Of a stretch of DNA of 64,000 nucleotides, positions 11,498-24,554 are shown piece after piece. This DNA comes from Symbiodinium natans. Lineage: Eukaryota > Sar > Dinophyceae > Suessiales > Symbiodiniaceae. Made by a program: the position numbers and the translations under genes. The notes beneath the pieces were generated by a model, which saw only the letters and a program-made list of their open reading frames with translations, searched no databases and had not been told where the DNA came from. Positions within the stretch are counted from its first letter, which is position 1; each line of letters starts with the position of its first letter. The stretch is taken from NCBI GenBank assembly GCA_905221605.1, contig CAJNDS010002124.1:844921-908920 (forward strand), written 5' to 3'.

Positions 11498-13739
11498 TCC
11501 AGGGCGGAGGTGTGTGCAGGCGCAGGTCCAATCGAGCGGTTTTGTGTTGAGTTGAGACCGGCTTAAAGGGAGGAGCCGCTCAGTGATAAGTATAGAGATA
11601 TAAGGACCGGACCCTGAATTGGGTTTGAAGGATCCTGACTAACTTAGGTCAAATGTGCCTTAGCAAGAGTTAGTCTAGTAAGGGCTCCTTGTAGTGTCTA
11701 GTTGAGGGTGACAACCTCGAAAGACACTACAGCTCTAACGCTGTCTAACACCCTATGACAATAGCATTGGCCTACCATAACCCGATAATCACCCCAGAAT
11801 AACCCTAAAAAAAAACTACAATAACCTGTAGTTCGACCCCAACATAATTTTGCCCGGCACCAGGTTCGAGTTTGATGGGTTTATAGGGTTCAGGGGGTTT
11901 AGGGGTTTGCAGATGGCAGGCTTCTCATGTATTCTGCTGTGGGGCTCAGGGCTTATCTCTTTGTGGTACTTTACCGCAACTTTAGATCCTTACCTTTTTG
12001 GGGTTTATTGGGCTTCTTAATAAGGCAGCTAAAAGTTTAATTTATAGCTACCCTCCTGAGTGCAGCCAAGATCTGAAGTATCAGGGAACTTAGAAGCAAG
12101 TGCGGTTTGGGGTTCAGGGTTTAGCGTGTGGGGTTCGGTCGGACTTTCGTCTGTCATCAATCAAACGGTTTATGTTCATAGGGTTCTTTAGGGAGGGGGG
12201 GTTCAAGGGCAGCATGTAACCCAAAGTTCACTTTTTCTCCCCACTTCTCCCAAAGCCTCCCTAAGCTTCCCTAAGATTCCCGAGGTACCCACCCCTCTTG
12301 AACCACTCTCCCTTAAAGAACCCTCTTTAAAAAAAGTGAAGGGTGCCACAGTGCACGAAATTTTCGATGAGACCAGTAGTACCATTTTTCCTTTCGGGTT
12401 AGGGTTTCTTACAAACTAGGGTTTAGGGACATTATAGGGGCACACCATAAACCCTTACCCCTATGAAAAGGCCGCGAGCGAATTCGCGATTCACACGCAG
12501 AGGCCCTCACTCGGCGTCGGTTGAGTTGAGGTTTACGACAGTTCTCTGAAGGTTTCTGGATTAGGAACCCGAAACCCCATCCGGCTCCAGTATACAGGGT
12601 GCCCGAGCAGGGACCCTTGGTAGAGGGGTCTACCAGTAGGTTTAGGGCTTATGTAACTCTAAAAAAGTAGGGGCCCGCCCCAACAGCGACAAAAACACGT
12701 AACAACAAGTACTCTCCAGGGATCGGTGACGACATGATTCTGGCTGTTTCGCAGTTGACAGTGTGCTGATCTTGAACCCTACACACCCTCTACGCTGGAA
12801 GCCCTATACAAAGCAAACCCACAAACCCAGTATAAGCCCTGCACAGTTCTAGCTTTCAAGGTTATAAGTTATGAGGGTTTTGTAAGCCCTCGCCTCTCGA
12901 AGCCTTCGCTGCTACACATCCCCCAGCCCAAAACCCTAAACGGACACCACCCATTGCCCTGTACACTGCATGCCTGGTATGCCAGATACCGGACACCCTG
13001 CATACCCTGTATCCTGTATTGCCCTGATCCCTTCCCCCTTGTACCCATTACCCGCCAATCCCAAGTCCCTAACAGCGCAGCCGCAAGTGTTCCAAAGCAA
13101 GTTTCAAGATATGGGTTGTTCGCCCGCCAAAGCTGCCGCTGGCGTGCAGGCGCAACACATGAGCCACCGACGGGGTTCAGGATTCAGGTTCATCCTCACT
13201 ATGGTGCTCCTTTGCATGTCAGCTTTCCGCCAGAATGCCTCACGAAAGGCCCTAAACCCTAAACCCTAAACCCTAAACCCTAAACCCTAAACCCTATTCT
13301 GAGCCCCTGACCCCAATTTTGCTTACAGGATGCCCGATCTCTTGTCGAATTCGGTTCAGGAGTTTACGAAGGCTTTAGGCTTGGAGAAGGCCCTAAGCCC
13401 TAAACCCGAAACCTGTTATGGCTCTGTAGGGTTTAGGCTTTAGGAGAGAAGGGCTTGTCAAGAGCATCGAGGTGAAAGAGGTCTCTCGAGTCTCTCGAGC
13501 CTTTGCAGGAGCGAAGCCTCCACCCTGCAAACCCTAAACATCCCACACACCCTAAACATGAAAAAAAAAAACCTACAAACCTTGCAAACCCTAAACATGT
13601 CACGGCCTGGGACTGCGGAACAGGACAAGTTGGTAACCCTAAACCCTAAAGCCTGGAGCGGCCCGAGGGCTCAACCAGCCCCCCTTCCCCAAGGCTGCGC
13701 GACAAGTCCCCATTCCTGATCTGGCCCTCGGACCCCCAA

Positions 13740-13850
13740 GCAAGTTTAGGGTTTAGGGTTTTGGGTGTTTAGGGAGTTTAGGGAGTTTAGGGAGTTCAGG
13801 GAGTTTAGGGAGTTTAGGGAGTTTAGGGAGTTTAGGGTTTAGGGTTTAGG
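13740..13850 (+). repeat. Variant telomere-like array, TTTAGGGAG
   Basis: About eight units in which TTTAGGG is extended by AG, flanked by ordinary TTTAGGG units. The extended unit is shared by adjacent copies, implying local spread after the first change. Confidence 0.85.
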
Positions 13851-15163
13851 AAACGAAGCAGGTGCCGCCCACAAGCGATGCACCGACTGGATACTCGTGC
13901 GCCCGGGGGGTAGAAGTGTAAGATGCGCCCTTTTGCTTGTTGAGGTTAGGGGTTTGGAGTCTGTTTTATGGGGCTTCAGGGATTCAAAATGGGGGTTTAG
14001 GGTTACGGTTAGGGGTTCAGGTTTAGGGCGATCCCGAACTGCACCCCTAACCCCTCAACCCTAAACCCATGGTGCTACGTTTTGGGTTGAGGGTTTATGG
14101 TTGTGTTGTTTTGCGTGTTTTTTTGTTTGGAGGGCGGTGGTGAGGGGATTAGGATTTAGCGTTTGCAGGACATGCTTCCTTCCGTAGCATCGACTCTCCA
14201 TTTCTTGAGCAGCTCCTTTGCGCAGAGAGACCCAGACAACGCTGCCAAGGGAGTTCTTGCTGGCTGCTTCGGGTTTGTTCCTAGGAGTTCCAGAGCAGTG
14301 GAGCTTGAAAAGTGCCCTGCCTGTGGCAGATGCCCAGGGTTTAGGGTTTAGGGTTTAGGGCTTAGGGTTTAGGGTTTAGGGTTTAGGGTTAGGGTTTAGG
14401 GTTTAGGGTTTAGGGGGGGCTGCAGACCTGTTGGTAGGTTCAGGGCTTCCGCTCCGCACCAGCAGGGCTGTAGAGGCGAACCTCCTGATGCAGGTCCTTA
14501 TTCATTCGGCCAAAGAGGGTGCCATGGATGCTGCTAGGGTTCCATATGTAGGATGTGCAAGGATGTGCCTTGGCTGGAAGCATCGCGGAGTACATGAACC
14601 CTAAACCCTGAACCCTAGAGCCTAAAGCCTACACCCTAAACTCATGGACTTTTTCAGCTTCTTCTAGGGCCCCAAAACCACCCCTGAGCCCTAGACCCTT
14701 AAGTTTTGGGTGGCTAAAGCCTCAACCCCTTCAGGCTCAGGGTCTAGAGTTTAGGGTTCCAGGTTTAGGGTGAAAGGCACCCCCCACAAAAAAAAAAAAA
14801 CAATAGAAAAGATATGTTTCCAAAACAAGGAACAACAAAAGATCGCGCAGGTACTATGTGACGTCTTCCTACCCTTCGCCCGAGAATCCTACGCCGCTTC
14901 GGCCTCTTAGTGGGTTGAGAGGCTTAGGGTTCAGAGGCTTAGAGTGTAGGGATGAATTTGGGGTTCAGGGCAGGTTTGTATTTCGCGTTCAGGTTGTTGT
15001 ATGGTTAAGGGTTAGGCTGGGGTAGCAGATGCACTGTTTGTGACAAGCTTCTTTGAGCACCTTCTCTTCTTCTACTAATCCTGCTGTTTCTTTCGCATCA
15101 GCGACAGTGAGCCACTTAGCTTCCCCCAACAAGTATTGCGAGGTCTCTTTCCAGGATTGAGGA

Positions 15164-15309
15164 TACTTGGAGGTTCAGGGTACTTACTAACCAATTACAA
15201 CTGTACTCATAACCCACTTATAAGCCGCTTAAGTGCCCTAAGATGGTTATATAATTGGGATATAAGTACACCTATAATTGGATCAATAAGCACCCTGAAC
15301 CTTCCAGTA
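15164..15309. mobile_element. MITE-like element, family 1
   Basis: Begins TACTTGGAGGTTCAGGGTAC and ends with the inverse ACCCTGAACCTTCCAGTA. The interior (ACTCATAACCCACTTATAAG and a CTTAAGTGCCCTAA segment) is clearly shared with the copy at 26,779, confirming common descent. Confidence 0.75.
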
Positions 15310-16861
15310 TTCCTTTGCCCGCAAACAAGTAAGACTCAACCCCCAACCCTAAACCGCGTCATTGGTGATGCCGACCTGGCACTTCTTACAAGGTTTCGGG
15401 TTTAGGTTTCAGGGTTTAGGGTTTAGGGTTTAGGGTTTAGGGTTGAGGGTTTAGGGTTTAGGGTTTAGGGTTTAGGTTTTTTGGGAATTGGCGCGAGTAC
15501 GTCCTGCATCAGCAGTATGACATCTTTCCCACCCTAAACCCTAAACCCTAAACCCTAAACCCTAGATTTCTGGGCTTGGGGCCTGTACATCCAGAGCCTC
15601 AAACATATGTTTTTGCTTCTGGTAGCTTCAACTTGCGAAGCCCTAAACCCTAAACCCCAAACCCCAAACCCTAAACCCCAAACCCTAAACCCCAAACCCG
15701 AAACCACCTTTCTGAAGCTGCAGGCTGCTCTCGTCGCCGAAGCACCGTGACACGGGCAAAGTGGCTGCAGGCCCACAGACTTCCTGCGGTTGAGGGTGGT
15801 TTAAGGGTTTAGGGTTTAGCGTTTAGGGGTTAGGGTTCTATCTATTAACTTGTGTGTGGGGTGGTCGTACGCATGCTTATGTTCTTTTTCAAGGGAACTC
15901 TAGTTGTTCTTGGGCTCCAGGGTTTCGGGTTCCTGTTTCCAATCTTGCGGAGGGTGTCTAATGGGTGGCGTGCACCTGGCGGGGCTCTAGAGGGTTCGTT
16001 TAGGGTTTAGGGTTTAGGGCTTAGGGTTTTAGGGTTTAGGGTTTAGGGTTTAGGGTTTAGGGTTTAGGGTTTAGGGTTTAGGCCTCCAACATGTTTTAAG
16101 ATCCTCTGGCTGCCGAGCCAAGGCTCGCAATCACCGAGTAGGCCAAAAGGTTTAGGGTTTAGGGTTTAATTTGGGTTTCGGGTTTGGGCGTAGGCTTGGG
16201 GTGGGGGCGTTTGTTTTTGATCACAGGGGGCACTGTGCAGGGGGTGATAGGGAGGTTGGGGTTGAAGGGAAGGGGGAGGGGCGCCAGGAATACAAGACGC
16301 CAGCGGTGCGGGCACGCCGCCCAGGGTGGCGGACACTTGAGCTCAAAACCCTATAAACCCTAAACCCTATAAACCCTAAACCGCAAACCCAGCTCCTGAG
16401 GCTTTCCAGAGAAGGATTCCGAAGGCCAGGAGGACTCGCCGGTCGCGCAGGCCAGCCGCCGGACATCTTTTCTGTCCCTGGGATCTCCTTTGTGTTGTTT
16501 TGTTTTTGTCTAATCTGTCTCTGTCCGTATGTATTATAGAAATACATAAATATAGAGATATATTTTTTACATACAGAACCCAAGGGTTTAGGGTCTAGGC
16601 TGCATACTTAAGCTTTCAGGGTTTATAAACCCTACACCCCCTGAGCCCTGACCCAAGACCCCCCCGTGACTCAAACCCTAAACCCTACACCCCCTGAACC
16701 CTGACCCAAGCTCCCGTGAACCTCCCAAAACCCTAAACCCTAAACCCTAAACCCTAAACCCTAAACCCTAAACCCTAAACCCGAAGTCAGCTGCCAGGAA
16801 GCACTGGCGGCCGAGGTTCCAGGAGCTGTGGGTCGGTCCACACTTCCCGGGAAAAAGGAAA

Positions 16862-16978
16862 CTAAAAGCCCTAGGTCTCACATGTTTTGTGGGTCTAGAG
16901 TAGTTTAGGGTTTAGGGAAACTAGTAGCCCTAAGGTCTCTAAATGTTTTGTGGGTCTAGTGTAGTTTAGGGTTTAGGG
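16862..16978. repeat. Tandem duplication of about 58 bp
   Basis: Two adjacent diverged copies, each running from GAAACTA(A/G)(A/T)AGCCCTA through GTTTTGTGGGTCTAG to a TTTAGGG end. The copies contain a telomere-like word, so the duplication happened after that word was in place. Confidence 0.75.
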
Positions 16979-17629
16979 CTTGGGGTTCGTGACCTAAACC
17001 CGAAACCCCGACATGCCCAAATCTTGGGCCCTTGGGCGATTGGGGCTGAGTCGCTCTTCAAGAAGGATCCTTAGCGCACTTGGGCCTGGTGGGTTTCCTC
17101 ATACGGTTTACTGTTTGGGAGTGTGTTTGCGGGTTATGGCTTGGGGTTGAGGATCTGTTTTTTGAGGTTGGGGGCCCAAGGACGAAAAAAGTCAGGTGCA
17201 AGGTCACAAGGTCGGCTTATTCTCTATCGTGCAGACTCCTGCCTTTTCATCTGCCTAGACAGGGGAGTTTATCCTGAAAGTTAAAGCCTAAGGCCTCTAG
17301 ACCTCGTCCTAAGTAAACCCTAAACCCGTACAGCAAGGAAGCTAAGAGAAGAACAACAACCAGTTCGGATACAAGGGTCAAGGCAGGGTGTGGAGTCTGG
17401 AGTTTAAACGAGGGTCCCCCAATGCACTACACGTTTGGGGAACGGCTAGTTAAGGCTTTGAATTTAGGGGCTTTTGAAACCAACTGCATGTTCAACAACC
17501 ATGATAAGGTTTACTGGGGAGGGAAGGTATACTAGACCCTTTTCCCTTTTATTTTTTTGTGGAGGGGGGGGGGGGGGTGGAGGGACAAAACCCTGCACCC
17601 TAAACCCTAAACCCAAGGTAAACCCAACC

Positions 17630-17690
17630 CTAAACCCCAAACCCCAAACCCCAAACCCCAAACCCCAAACCCCAAACCCGAAACCCGAAA
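17630..17690 (-). repeat. Variant telomere-like array, CCCCAAA then CCCGAAA
   Basis: A run of CCCCAAA units passes into CCCGAAA units. Two different single-base variants of the telomeric 7-mer are each homogenised side by side. Confidence 0.85.
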
Positions 17691-20600
17691 CCCGAAAACC
17701 TAATCCAAAGGGTATGCTCTCTAGTTCCTGCGAGGATGCGGGGGGACCCCAAGTCCTGAACCTGGTTTGTGTTTCGGGTTTAGGGTTCAGGGTTTTGGGT
17801 TTAGGGTTTAGGGCTTAGGCTGTAGGGTTTAGGGTTTAGGGTGCAGGGTTCTTAGTAGGGGATGAGGGATTCTGGAGTGAGAGCAGCTTTTCGTCGCAGT
17901 TGCTGCCGCCGTGAGGAGAGGACATGTTGCAACACATCTCCCTGTGAGCCGACGTGAGTTGGGTTCTGTGGCGACTTTATTCAGGTAGGGCTTTAGGGCC
18001 CTTTCGGCTTTGGGGTTCAAGATTTGGGGTTTAGGGCTTAAATAAAGTCTAGGGTTGGGAATTGTTGCAGTAGACATGCTGACTTGAGATTCGGTCTTAT
18101 GTGACCTGCGTGCTCTGTGAGCAGCCACGGGCATATCAAATCCCAAGAAGCCTCTCCAGCCCATAAACCCTAAACCCTGAACCCCCCACACCCTAAACCC
18201 TAAACCCTAAAACCTAAACCCTGGGATCTCCCTTTCTGAAGCACTTGGTCGAACCGCAGAGCTGCATGCACTGCAACGAAGCTCGGCAGTGGACGCGTTT
18301 CGGGTTTGTAGGGTTAGGGTTTAGGGTTTAGGGTTTAGGGTTTAGGGTTTAGGGTTTAGGGTTGTTAGTCATTGTGGCTTGCGGAATCGTGCTGCCTGCC
18401 GAGGGGCAACTTGCAGGAGGAATTCGCGCGCGCAGGTGTCTGCTCAGGCTGTTAGATAATAGGGTTCCGTTTCGTTACGATAGCTCCTACCTTCCCGTTT
18501 AGTAGCTGCCTCTGGTTTAATCAGGACGGACATGCCAGAAAGTAAGTGTAGGTAACCCTCAGCCCTAAACCCTCAACCCTAAACCCAAAACCCTAAACCC
18601 TAAACCCTAAGCTGTGTGACAGGTAGGGTTTAGGTGCATGATGGCCCGAGGCCGTGTGGTGGAACCCTCCAACCTTAGCCCTGAATCCCGAGGCTAGGGC
18701 GTCAGATTTTCGTTTAAGGTATAGGGCTTGCGGAGAGTTCAGGGTACTCAGAATTGAGGGTGCATTGTTTTGGGCTGAGGTCTGTAGGGTTTAGGGTTTA
18801 GGGTTTAGGGTTTAGGGTTTAGGGTTTAGGGTTTAGGGTTTGAAGACTACAGGAGAAATTCGGGGCTTTAGGGTTTAAGGGCTGCAGATGGCTGTAGGGT
18901 TTTAGGCTTTGAGGGCCTTATGGTCGTGTCTTTATGACTTGTGGTTTTGTGAGGTCCCTGGGCCCCAGGTTTCCCTACTTTTTTGAAGGGTTTAGGGTTT
19001 AGGGTTTAGGGTTTAGGGTTTAGGGTTTAGGGTTTAGGGTTTAGGGTTTAGGGTTTAGGGTTTAGGGCATGTGGGGTTTGTACGCGGTGCTTTTGCAGAG
19101 TCTAGCCTCAACCTGAACCCTACACTTCAATCCCTCGGGCCCTGAACCCGAAACCCACCCTTGGTGTTTGGGCATCATGAAGGCATGTATATCAAGGGAA
19201 GCCTTTAGGGGTACAGGCTAGTTCAGTGATCCCTCAAGAATGGTTTGGGGTGTATGAAGCTTAGGCTTTCATTAGGGTGTTTGGTTTAGGGTTTAGGGTT
19301 TAGGGTTTGTAACAGGTTGCCTAGCCCCTCGGACTCCCCTAAAGCATATTCCAACCTGCGTGTTAACAAGCCTATGTTGCTTGCGGGGTGGGTGGGGGGG
19401 ACGAGTTCTACCCTAAATCCTAAACCCCTGTGAAGCTTGTGACTTTGTCTTTTGCCTCCGAGCGTGCCCTGCATCATGCGGGAGCAAGGGGGGACCTCTT
19501 CCCAAGTGCCACAACCCTAAACCCCAAACACCGAAACCCCTAAAGCCCTAAACCCTAAACCCTGCAGCCCTAAACCCTAAACCCTACACCCTAAACCCTA
19601 AACCCTAAACCCTGCAGCCCAAAAACCCCAAGCCCAAGTCCCTGAACCCGGGTCCTCTAGACCCTGAACCCTAAGTGGGCTGCCTTAAGATGCGGCACCT
19701 TCAGCCTTTTTACCCTTTTAGGGTTCAGGGTTCGGGTTTTAGGGTCACTCTTATGGACCTATGAATTGTATTCTGTGCCCCTTTTTTAGAGTAAACTCCC
19801 TGATGTCAACCTGATAAAAGATAAGGCAGCCTTTTTTCCGATAGGTTGCTGGAGAGTCTTTTTCAGGCTCTGGGCAAGGCTGCTTCCGTGCTCCCGCTTA
19901 AGCCCAAAGAGGTGTGTGGGTTTGTGTTCGAGCTGTGAACGGCTGAGCGCAACAGTTTTTTTCGGAGGTACACGACGATCGGTATGCGACAAGAGTAGGT
20001 GGGTAGGCTATCGATCTGTTTGCCCAGGGTACCGTGAGACGATCCTACAGAGTCCGCGACGTCAGCGTATACGGACTTGTGACAGGATTGGCTGGAGAGA
20101 GCAATCATGCCGAATCTTGCCCTAAACCCTGAACTTATAAGTGTGACACGCACAGTCGTTCGAGCCAGTGCAGTGTCTGAAACTTGACACAGCAGTTGCC
20201 AGACTTGTGGGTTTACGAAAAATAAGTGACCCCTAATATAAACCTCATATAGCAGACCTGTGCTAAGTCGCTTTTCGGAGCAAGTCGTAGAAACTAGGGG
20301 CAAAATTGTGAAGCAGGTTTTTATTGAAGACCTGGATGTTTCATGTCATTGGCCTTGCCTGCCCCCGCCAGACTGCAGCTTCTGTCAGGCGGCACCTAAA
20401 CCTAAAGCCGCCCTAAGCCCTAACATGTTCCCTTTCTTGTGTGCCCATAAACATGCGTGATGCATAGCGAAAACATACTGCTTGCCACGATGTGGCACTC
20501 TTATCCCGCGTGCCGAGTCTACATGTGTAGGGTTCATAGGGTCTTAGGGTCTAGGGTCTAGGGTTCAAGGCTTTTGGTTTAGGGTTTAGGGTTTAAACTG

Positions 20601-21305
20601 TTTAGGGTCTAGCGCTTAGATGGGCTTGGGGTTTAGTAAGGTTTCGGGTTTAGGGGCTTTTCTATAAGCCAAGTAAGCGTCTCAAGAATCCGTAAAGAAG
20701 AAATGACCTTCGTACCCTTTTCGGCTCTGAAAAGCCATGCCAGAGCCCAGGCGCAAGCCCGACTGCGACGCAAGGCCGGTCGCCGAAGAACATTTTTTTG
20801 GTAGTAGAACAGCTTGCACGAGCATGTCTCCGCCACTGTCGGGCCTGCAGGCGACCGTCGCAACCTCTGCGCTCCCGGACCTGCGGCGCTTTCGAGCGGA
20901 CCGTCAGGCGGGAGCGTGGCGGGCCGACTGTCGAACCTGCAGGTCGCAGAAGGCAGGATGCATGCGTGCGTGTAGGGCGTGCGCCTTGCAAGTTTTAAAA
21001 GGGGAAGGGAAGGGGCGGGGGGGGGGGGGGGGGGGGCAGGTTCAGCCCCAAAAAGTGACAGCTCCATCAATGCCATGAAAAAGCAGTGCCAGACCTCGCC
21101 TGGCACTGCGTAGGGCCTGGTTCCAGGGTCTAGGGTTTTTAGGCTTTAACTGGGTTTAATGTTCAACGTCGGATCTAGGTTTGACCCTGGCGCCCCAAGC
21201 CCTAAACTTGAGCCTGAACTTTAAACCCTGAACTGTTGGCCTGACACCACGCCCTAAATCCCAAAATCCTAAACCCTAAGCCGTTCGTCAGACGCACTTG
21301 AAGCA

Positions 21306-24009
21306 GGTGAGCCATTCACCCCAACTTCGTTGGGTGTGCCAGTGGCCCTGACATTTGTCAGGTGAGCCATTGGCCCCAACTTCGTTGGGTGTGCCAATGG
21401 CCCTGACATTTGTCAGGTGAGCTGTTGGCCCCATCATCGTTGGGTGGGCCAATGGCCCTGACATTTGTCAGGTGAGCCATTGGCCCCTGACATTTGTCAG
21501 GTGTAGGTGTACCAAATTGCCCTGACATTTGTCAGGTGAGCCATTGGCCCCAACTTCGTTGGGTGTGCCAAATGGCCCTAACAGTTGTCAGGCGAGCCAT
21601 GCGCCTCAACTTCGTTGGGTGTGCCAATGGCCTTGATATTTGTCAGGTGAGCCGTTGGCCCCATCATCGTTGGGTGTGCCAATGGCCCTGACAGTTGTCA
21701 GGTGAGCCATTGGCCCCAACTTCGTTGGGTGTGCCAATGGCCCTGACATTTGTCAGGTGAGCCATTGGCCCCAACTTCGTTGGGTGTGCCAGTGGCCCTG
21801 ACATTTGTCAGGTGAGCCATTGGCCCCAACTTCGTTGGGTGTGCCAATGGCCCTGACATTTGTCAGGTGAGCTGTTGGCCCCATCATCGTTGGGTGGGCC
21901 AATGGCCCTGACATTTGTCAGGTGAGCCATTGGCCCCTGACATTTGTCAGGTGTAGGTGTACCAAATTGCCCTGACATTTGTCAGGTGAGCCATTGGCCC
22001 CAACTTCGTTGGGTGTGCCAAATGGCCCTAACAGTTGTCAGGCGAGCCATTGGCCCCAACTTCGTTGGGTGTGCCAATGGCCCTGACATTTGTCAGGTGA
22101 GCCATTGGCCCCAACTTCGTTGGGTGTGCCAATGGCCCTGACATTTGTCAGGTGAGCCGTTGGCCCCATCATCGTTGGGTGTGCCAGTGGCCCTGACATT
22201 TGTCAGGTGAGCCATTGGCCCTGACATTTGTCAGGTGTGGGTGTACCAATGGCCCAGACATGTGTCAGGTGAGCCATTGGCCCCAACTTCGTTGGGTGTG
22301 CCAAATGGCCCTGACATTTGTCAGGCGAGACATTGGCCCGCACCTTCGTTGGGTGTGGTGATGGTTCTGACAGTTGTCAGGTGAGCCATTGGCCCCAACA
22401 TCGTTTGGTGTGCCAATGGCCCTGACATTTGTCAGGTGAGCCATTGGCCCCAACTTCGTTGGGTGTGCCAGTGGCCCTGACATTTGTCACGTGACCAACT
22501 TCGTTGGGTGTGCCAATGGTTTTGACATTTGTCAGGTGAGCCATTGGCCCCAACTTCGTTGGTTGTGCCAATGGCCCTGGTTTTTGTCAGGTGAGCCATT
22601 GGCCCCAACATCGTTGGCCTGACAGTTGTCAGGTGAGCCATTGGCCTGTTGACATTTAGTTGAGCCATTGGCCCCAATATCGTTGTGTGTGCCACTGGCC
22701 CTGACATTTGTCAGGTGAGCCATTGGCCCCAGCATCGTTGGGTGTGCCAATGACCCTACCATTTGTCCGGTGAGCCATTGGCCCCATCATCGTTGGGTGT
22801 GCCGATGGCCCTGACATTGAGCCATGGGCCCTAACTCGCTGGGTGTGCCAATGGCCCTGACATTTGTCAGGTGAGCCATTGGCCCCAACTTCGTTGGGTG
22901 TGCCAATGGCCCTGACATTTGTCAGGTGACTCATTCGCCCCAACCTCGTTGGGTGTGCCAATGGCCCTGGCATTTGTCAGGTGAGCCCCAGTTAGGTGTG
23001 CCAAATTGCCCTGACATTTGTCAGGTGAGCCATTGGCCCCAACTTCGTTGGGTGTGCCAATGGCCCTAACAGTTGTCAGGTGAGCCATTGGCCCCAACTT
23101 CGTTGGGTGTGCCAATGGCCCTGACAGCCCTAACATCGTTTGGTGTGCCACTGGCCCTGACATTTGTGAGGTGAGCCATTGGCCCAACTTCGCTGGGTGT
23201 GCCAATGGCCTTGACATCTGGCAGGTGAGCCATTGGCCCCAACATCGTTGTGTGTGTGCCAATGGCCCTGACAGTTGTCAGGTGAGCCATTGGCCCCAAC
23301 TTCGTTGCGTGTGCCAATGGCCCTGGCATTTGTCAGGTGAGCCATTGGCCCCAACTTCGTTGGGTGTGCCAATGGCCTTGATATTTGTCAGGTGAGCCGT
23401 TGGCCCCAAGTTCGTTGGGTGTGCCAATGTGCCATTGGCCCCAACATCGTTGGTTGTGCCAATGGCCCTGACCTTGGTTAGGTGGCCCATTGGCGCACTG
23501 ACACCTGTCAGGTGAGCCATTGGCCCCAACATCGTTGCGTGTGCCAATGGCCCTGGCAGTTGTCAGTCGCGCCATCGGCCCCAACTTCGTGGGGTGTGCC
23601 AATGACCTGACCAATGGCCCTGACATTTGTCAGGTGAGCCATTGGCCCTAACATCGTTGAGTGCGCCAATGGCCCTGACGTTTGTCAGGTGAGCCATTGG
23701 CCCCAACTTCGTTGGGTGTGCCAATGGCCCTGACATTTGTCAGGTGAGCCGTTGGCCCCAACATCGTTGGGTGTGCCAATGGCCCTGACATTTGTGAGGT
23801 GAGCCTTTGGCCCCAACTTCGTGTGTGCCATTGGCGCCAACTTCGTTGGGTGTGCCAATGGCCCTGACATTTGTCAGGTGAGCCATTGGCCCCTACATCG
23901 TTGGGTGTGCCAATGGCCCTGACATCTGTCGGTGAGCCATTGGCCCCAACTTTGCGTGTGCCAATGGCCCTGGCACATGGGTTGGCCCCAGTCAGCATTT
24001 GGTGAGCCA
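21306..24009. repeat. 55-bp hairpin satellite, about 48 copies
   Basis: A tandem array with a basic unit of about 55 bp. Each typical unit has two nested potential hairpins: GCCATTGGC pairs with GCCAATGGC, enclosing CCCAAC-TTC-GTTGGG; then CTGAC-ATTT-GTCAG forms a second stem. The unit varies by substitution, deletion and partial copies. A multi-unit block near 21,360-21,600 recurs 450 bp later, showing higher-order duplication. Many long frames on both strands are produced by the 55-bp period and are not genes. The array is free of telomere-like words, unlike its flanks. Confidence 0.95.
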
Positions 24010-24072
24010 GGTGCCGAGACCGGTTAAGTGCGCTGAGTTTGCCGGGCCGGCGTCATCGTATGCAAGACAGCA

Positions 24073-24432
24073 GTGCCATCGTACTTTCCGGAGAAAGGAA
24101 GCGCAGCTTTGACTTTCACAGTGGTTGCCTTTGCACGACAGCAGAGGGCACTGTCAGACTTCCCGCCAAAGGACACAACTTTTCACCAGACTCAGATGCA
24201 ACTTGCTTTTTTCACCAGGATAGCAGTTTCAGGCCGACTTGGTTTAGCACATGTCTGTATAGAAGGAGTCCCTCAGAATAAGGACCCCAATGAGGTACCC
24301 CTAAATTCGTTGAGGACCCGTATATTCGTAAACCCCCACTTGGCTATCCTTGAGGGCAACCTCGTTTGCGACTTGCTGCATCAGGCCATTGCTCCTGCAA
24401 ACCCAACATTAAACCTACCGGGTTTGGTGTAG
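24073..24432 (+). other. Unassigned open frame next to satellite, doubtful gene
   Basis: An open frame of about 119 codons directly downstream of the 55-bp satellite. Unlike most frames in this half it contains no telomere-like or satellite DNA, and its composition is mixed. No domain is recognised, no start is compelling, and there is no neighbour to support it. It could be an exon fragment or chance. Confidence 0.15.
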
Positions 24433-24554
24433 GGTGTAGAGCTGCGAGGATCTGATCCCTAGACAGTTCAGGGTCTAGGGCTTGGGGCTTGGGATTTGGG
24501 GTTTAGGTTTGCGGTTTGGGGGTTTGGGGTTCGGGGTTGGGTTTACGGATTAGG

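Larger units (their letters stand above)
7131..13300. other. Gene-poor region, telomere-like blocks and a TA/TG microsatellite
   Basis: Contains telomere-like blocks around 7,256, 7,920, 8,760, 9,058, 9,280, 10,140, 11,359 and 13,250, a TA/CA-rich microsatellite at about 7,620-7,880, a family-1 MITE at 9,556, and G or C runs near 8,856 and 10,553. About 11,500-12,950 is mainly unique sequence with occasional degenerate CCCTAA words; I see no gene or RNA there. Confidence 0.65.
13301..21305. other. Gene-poor region with alternating telomere-like blocks
   Basis: Holds blocks near 14,340, 15,410, 16,000, 16,725, 18,315, 18,790 and 18,985, a variant TTTAGGGAG array at 13,740-13,850, a CCCCAAA array near 17,630, a short direct duplication at 16,862-16,978 and a MITE at 15,164. 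An open frame at 14,163-14,351 encodes a Cys-Pro-x-Cys-Gly-x-Cys segment but is short and runs into TTTAGGG repeats. About 19,780-21,120 is unique, GC-rich in its second half, without a recognisable protein or RNA. Confidence 0.6.

Noticed and set aside
20633..21106. Minus-strand frame of 157 codons in GC-rich unique DNA
   Set aside because: Contains a Pro run from a poly-G tract, ends in telomere-like repeat codons, overlaps equally open + frames and shows no domain.
22265..23998. Many minus-strand frames with repeated MSGPLAHPTKLGPMAHLTNV-type peptides
   Set aside because: They come from the 55-bp satellite. Unit length not divisible by three plus indels makes overlapping frames in all phases, with no conserved start or stop.
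21306..24009. Possible CRISPR array
   Set aside because: Units are contiguous 55-bp repeats without unique spacers, in a eukaryotic context with no cas genes.
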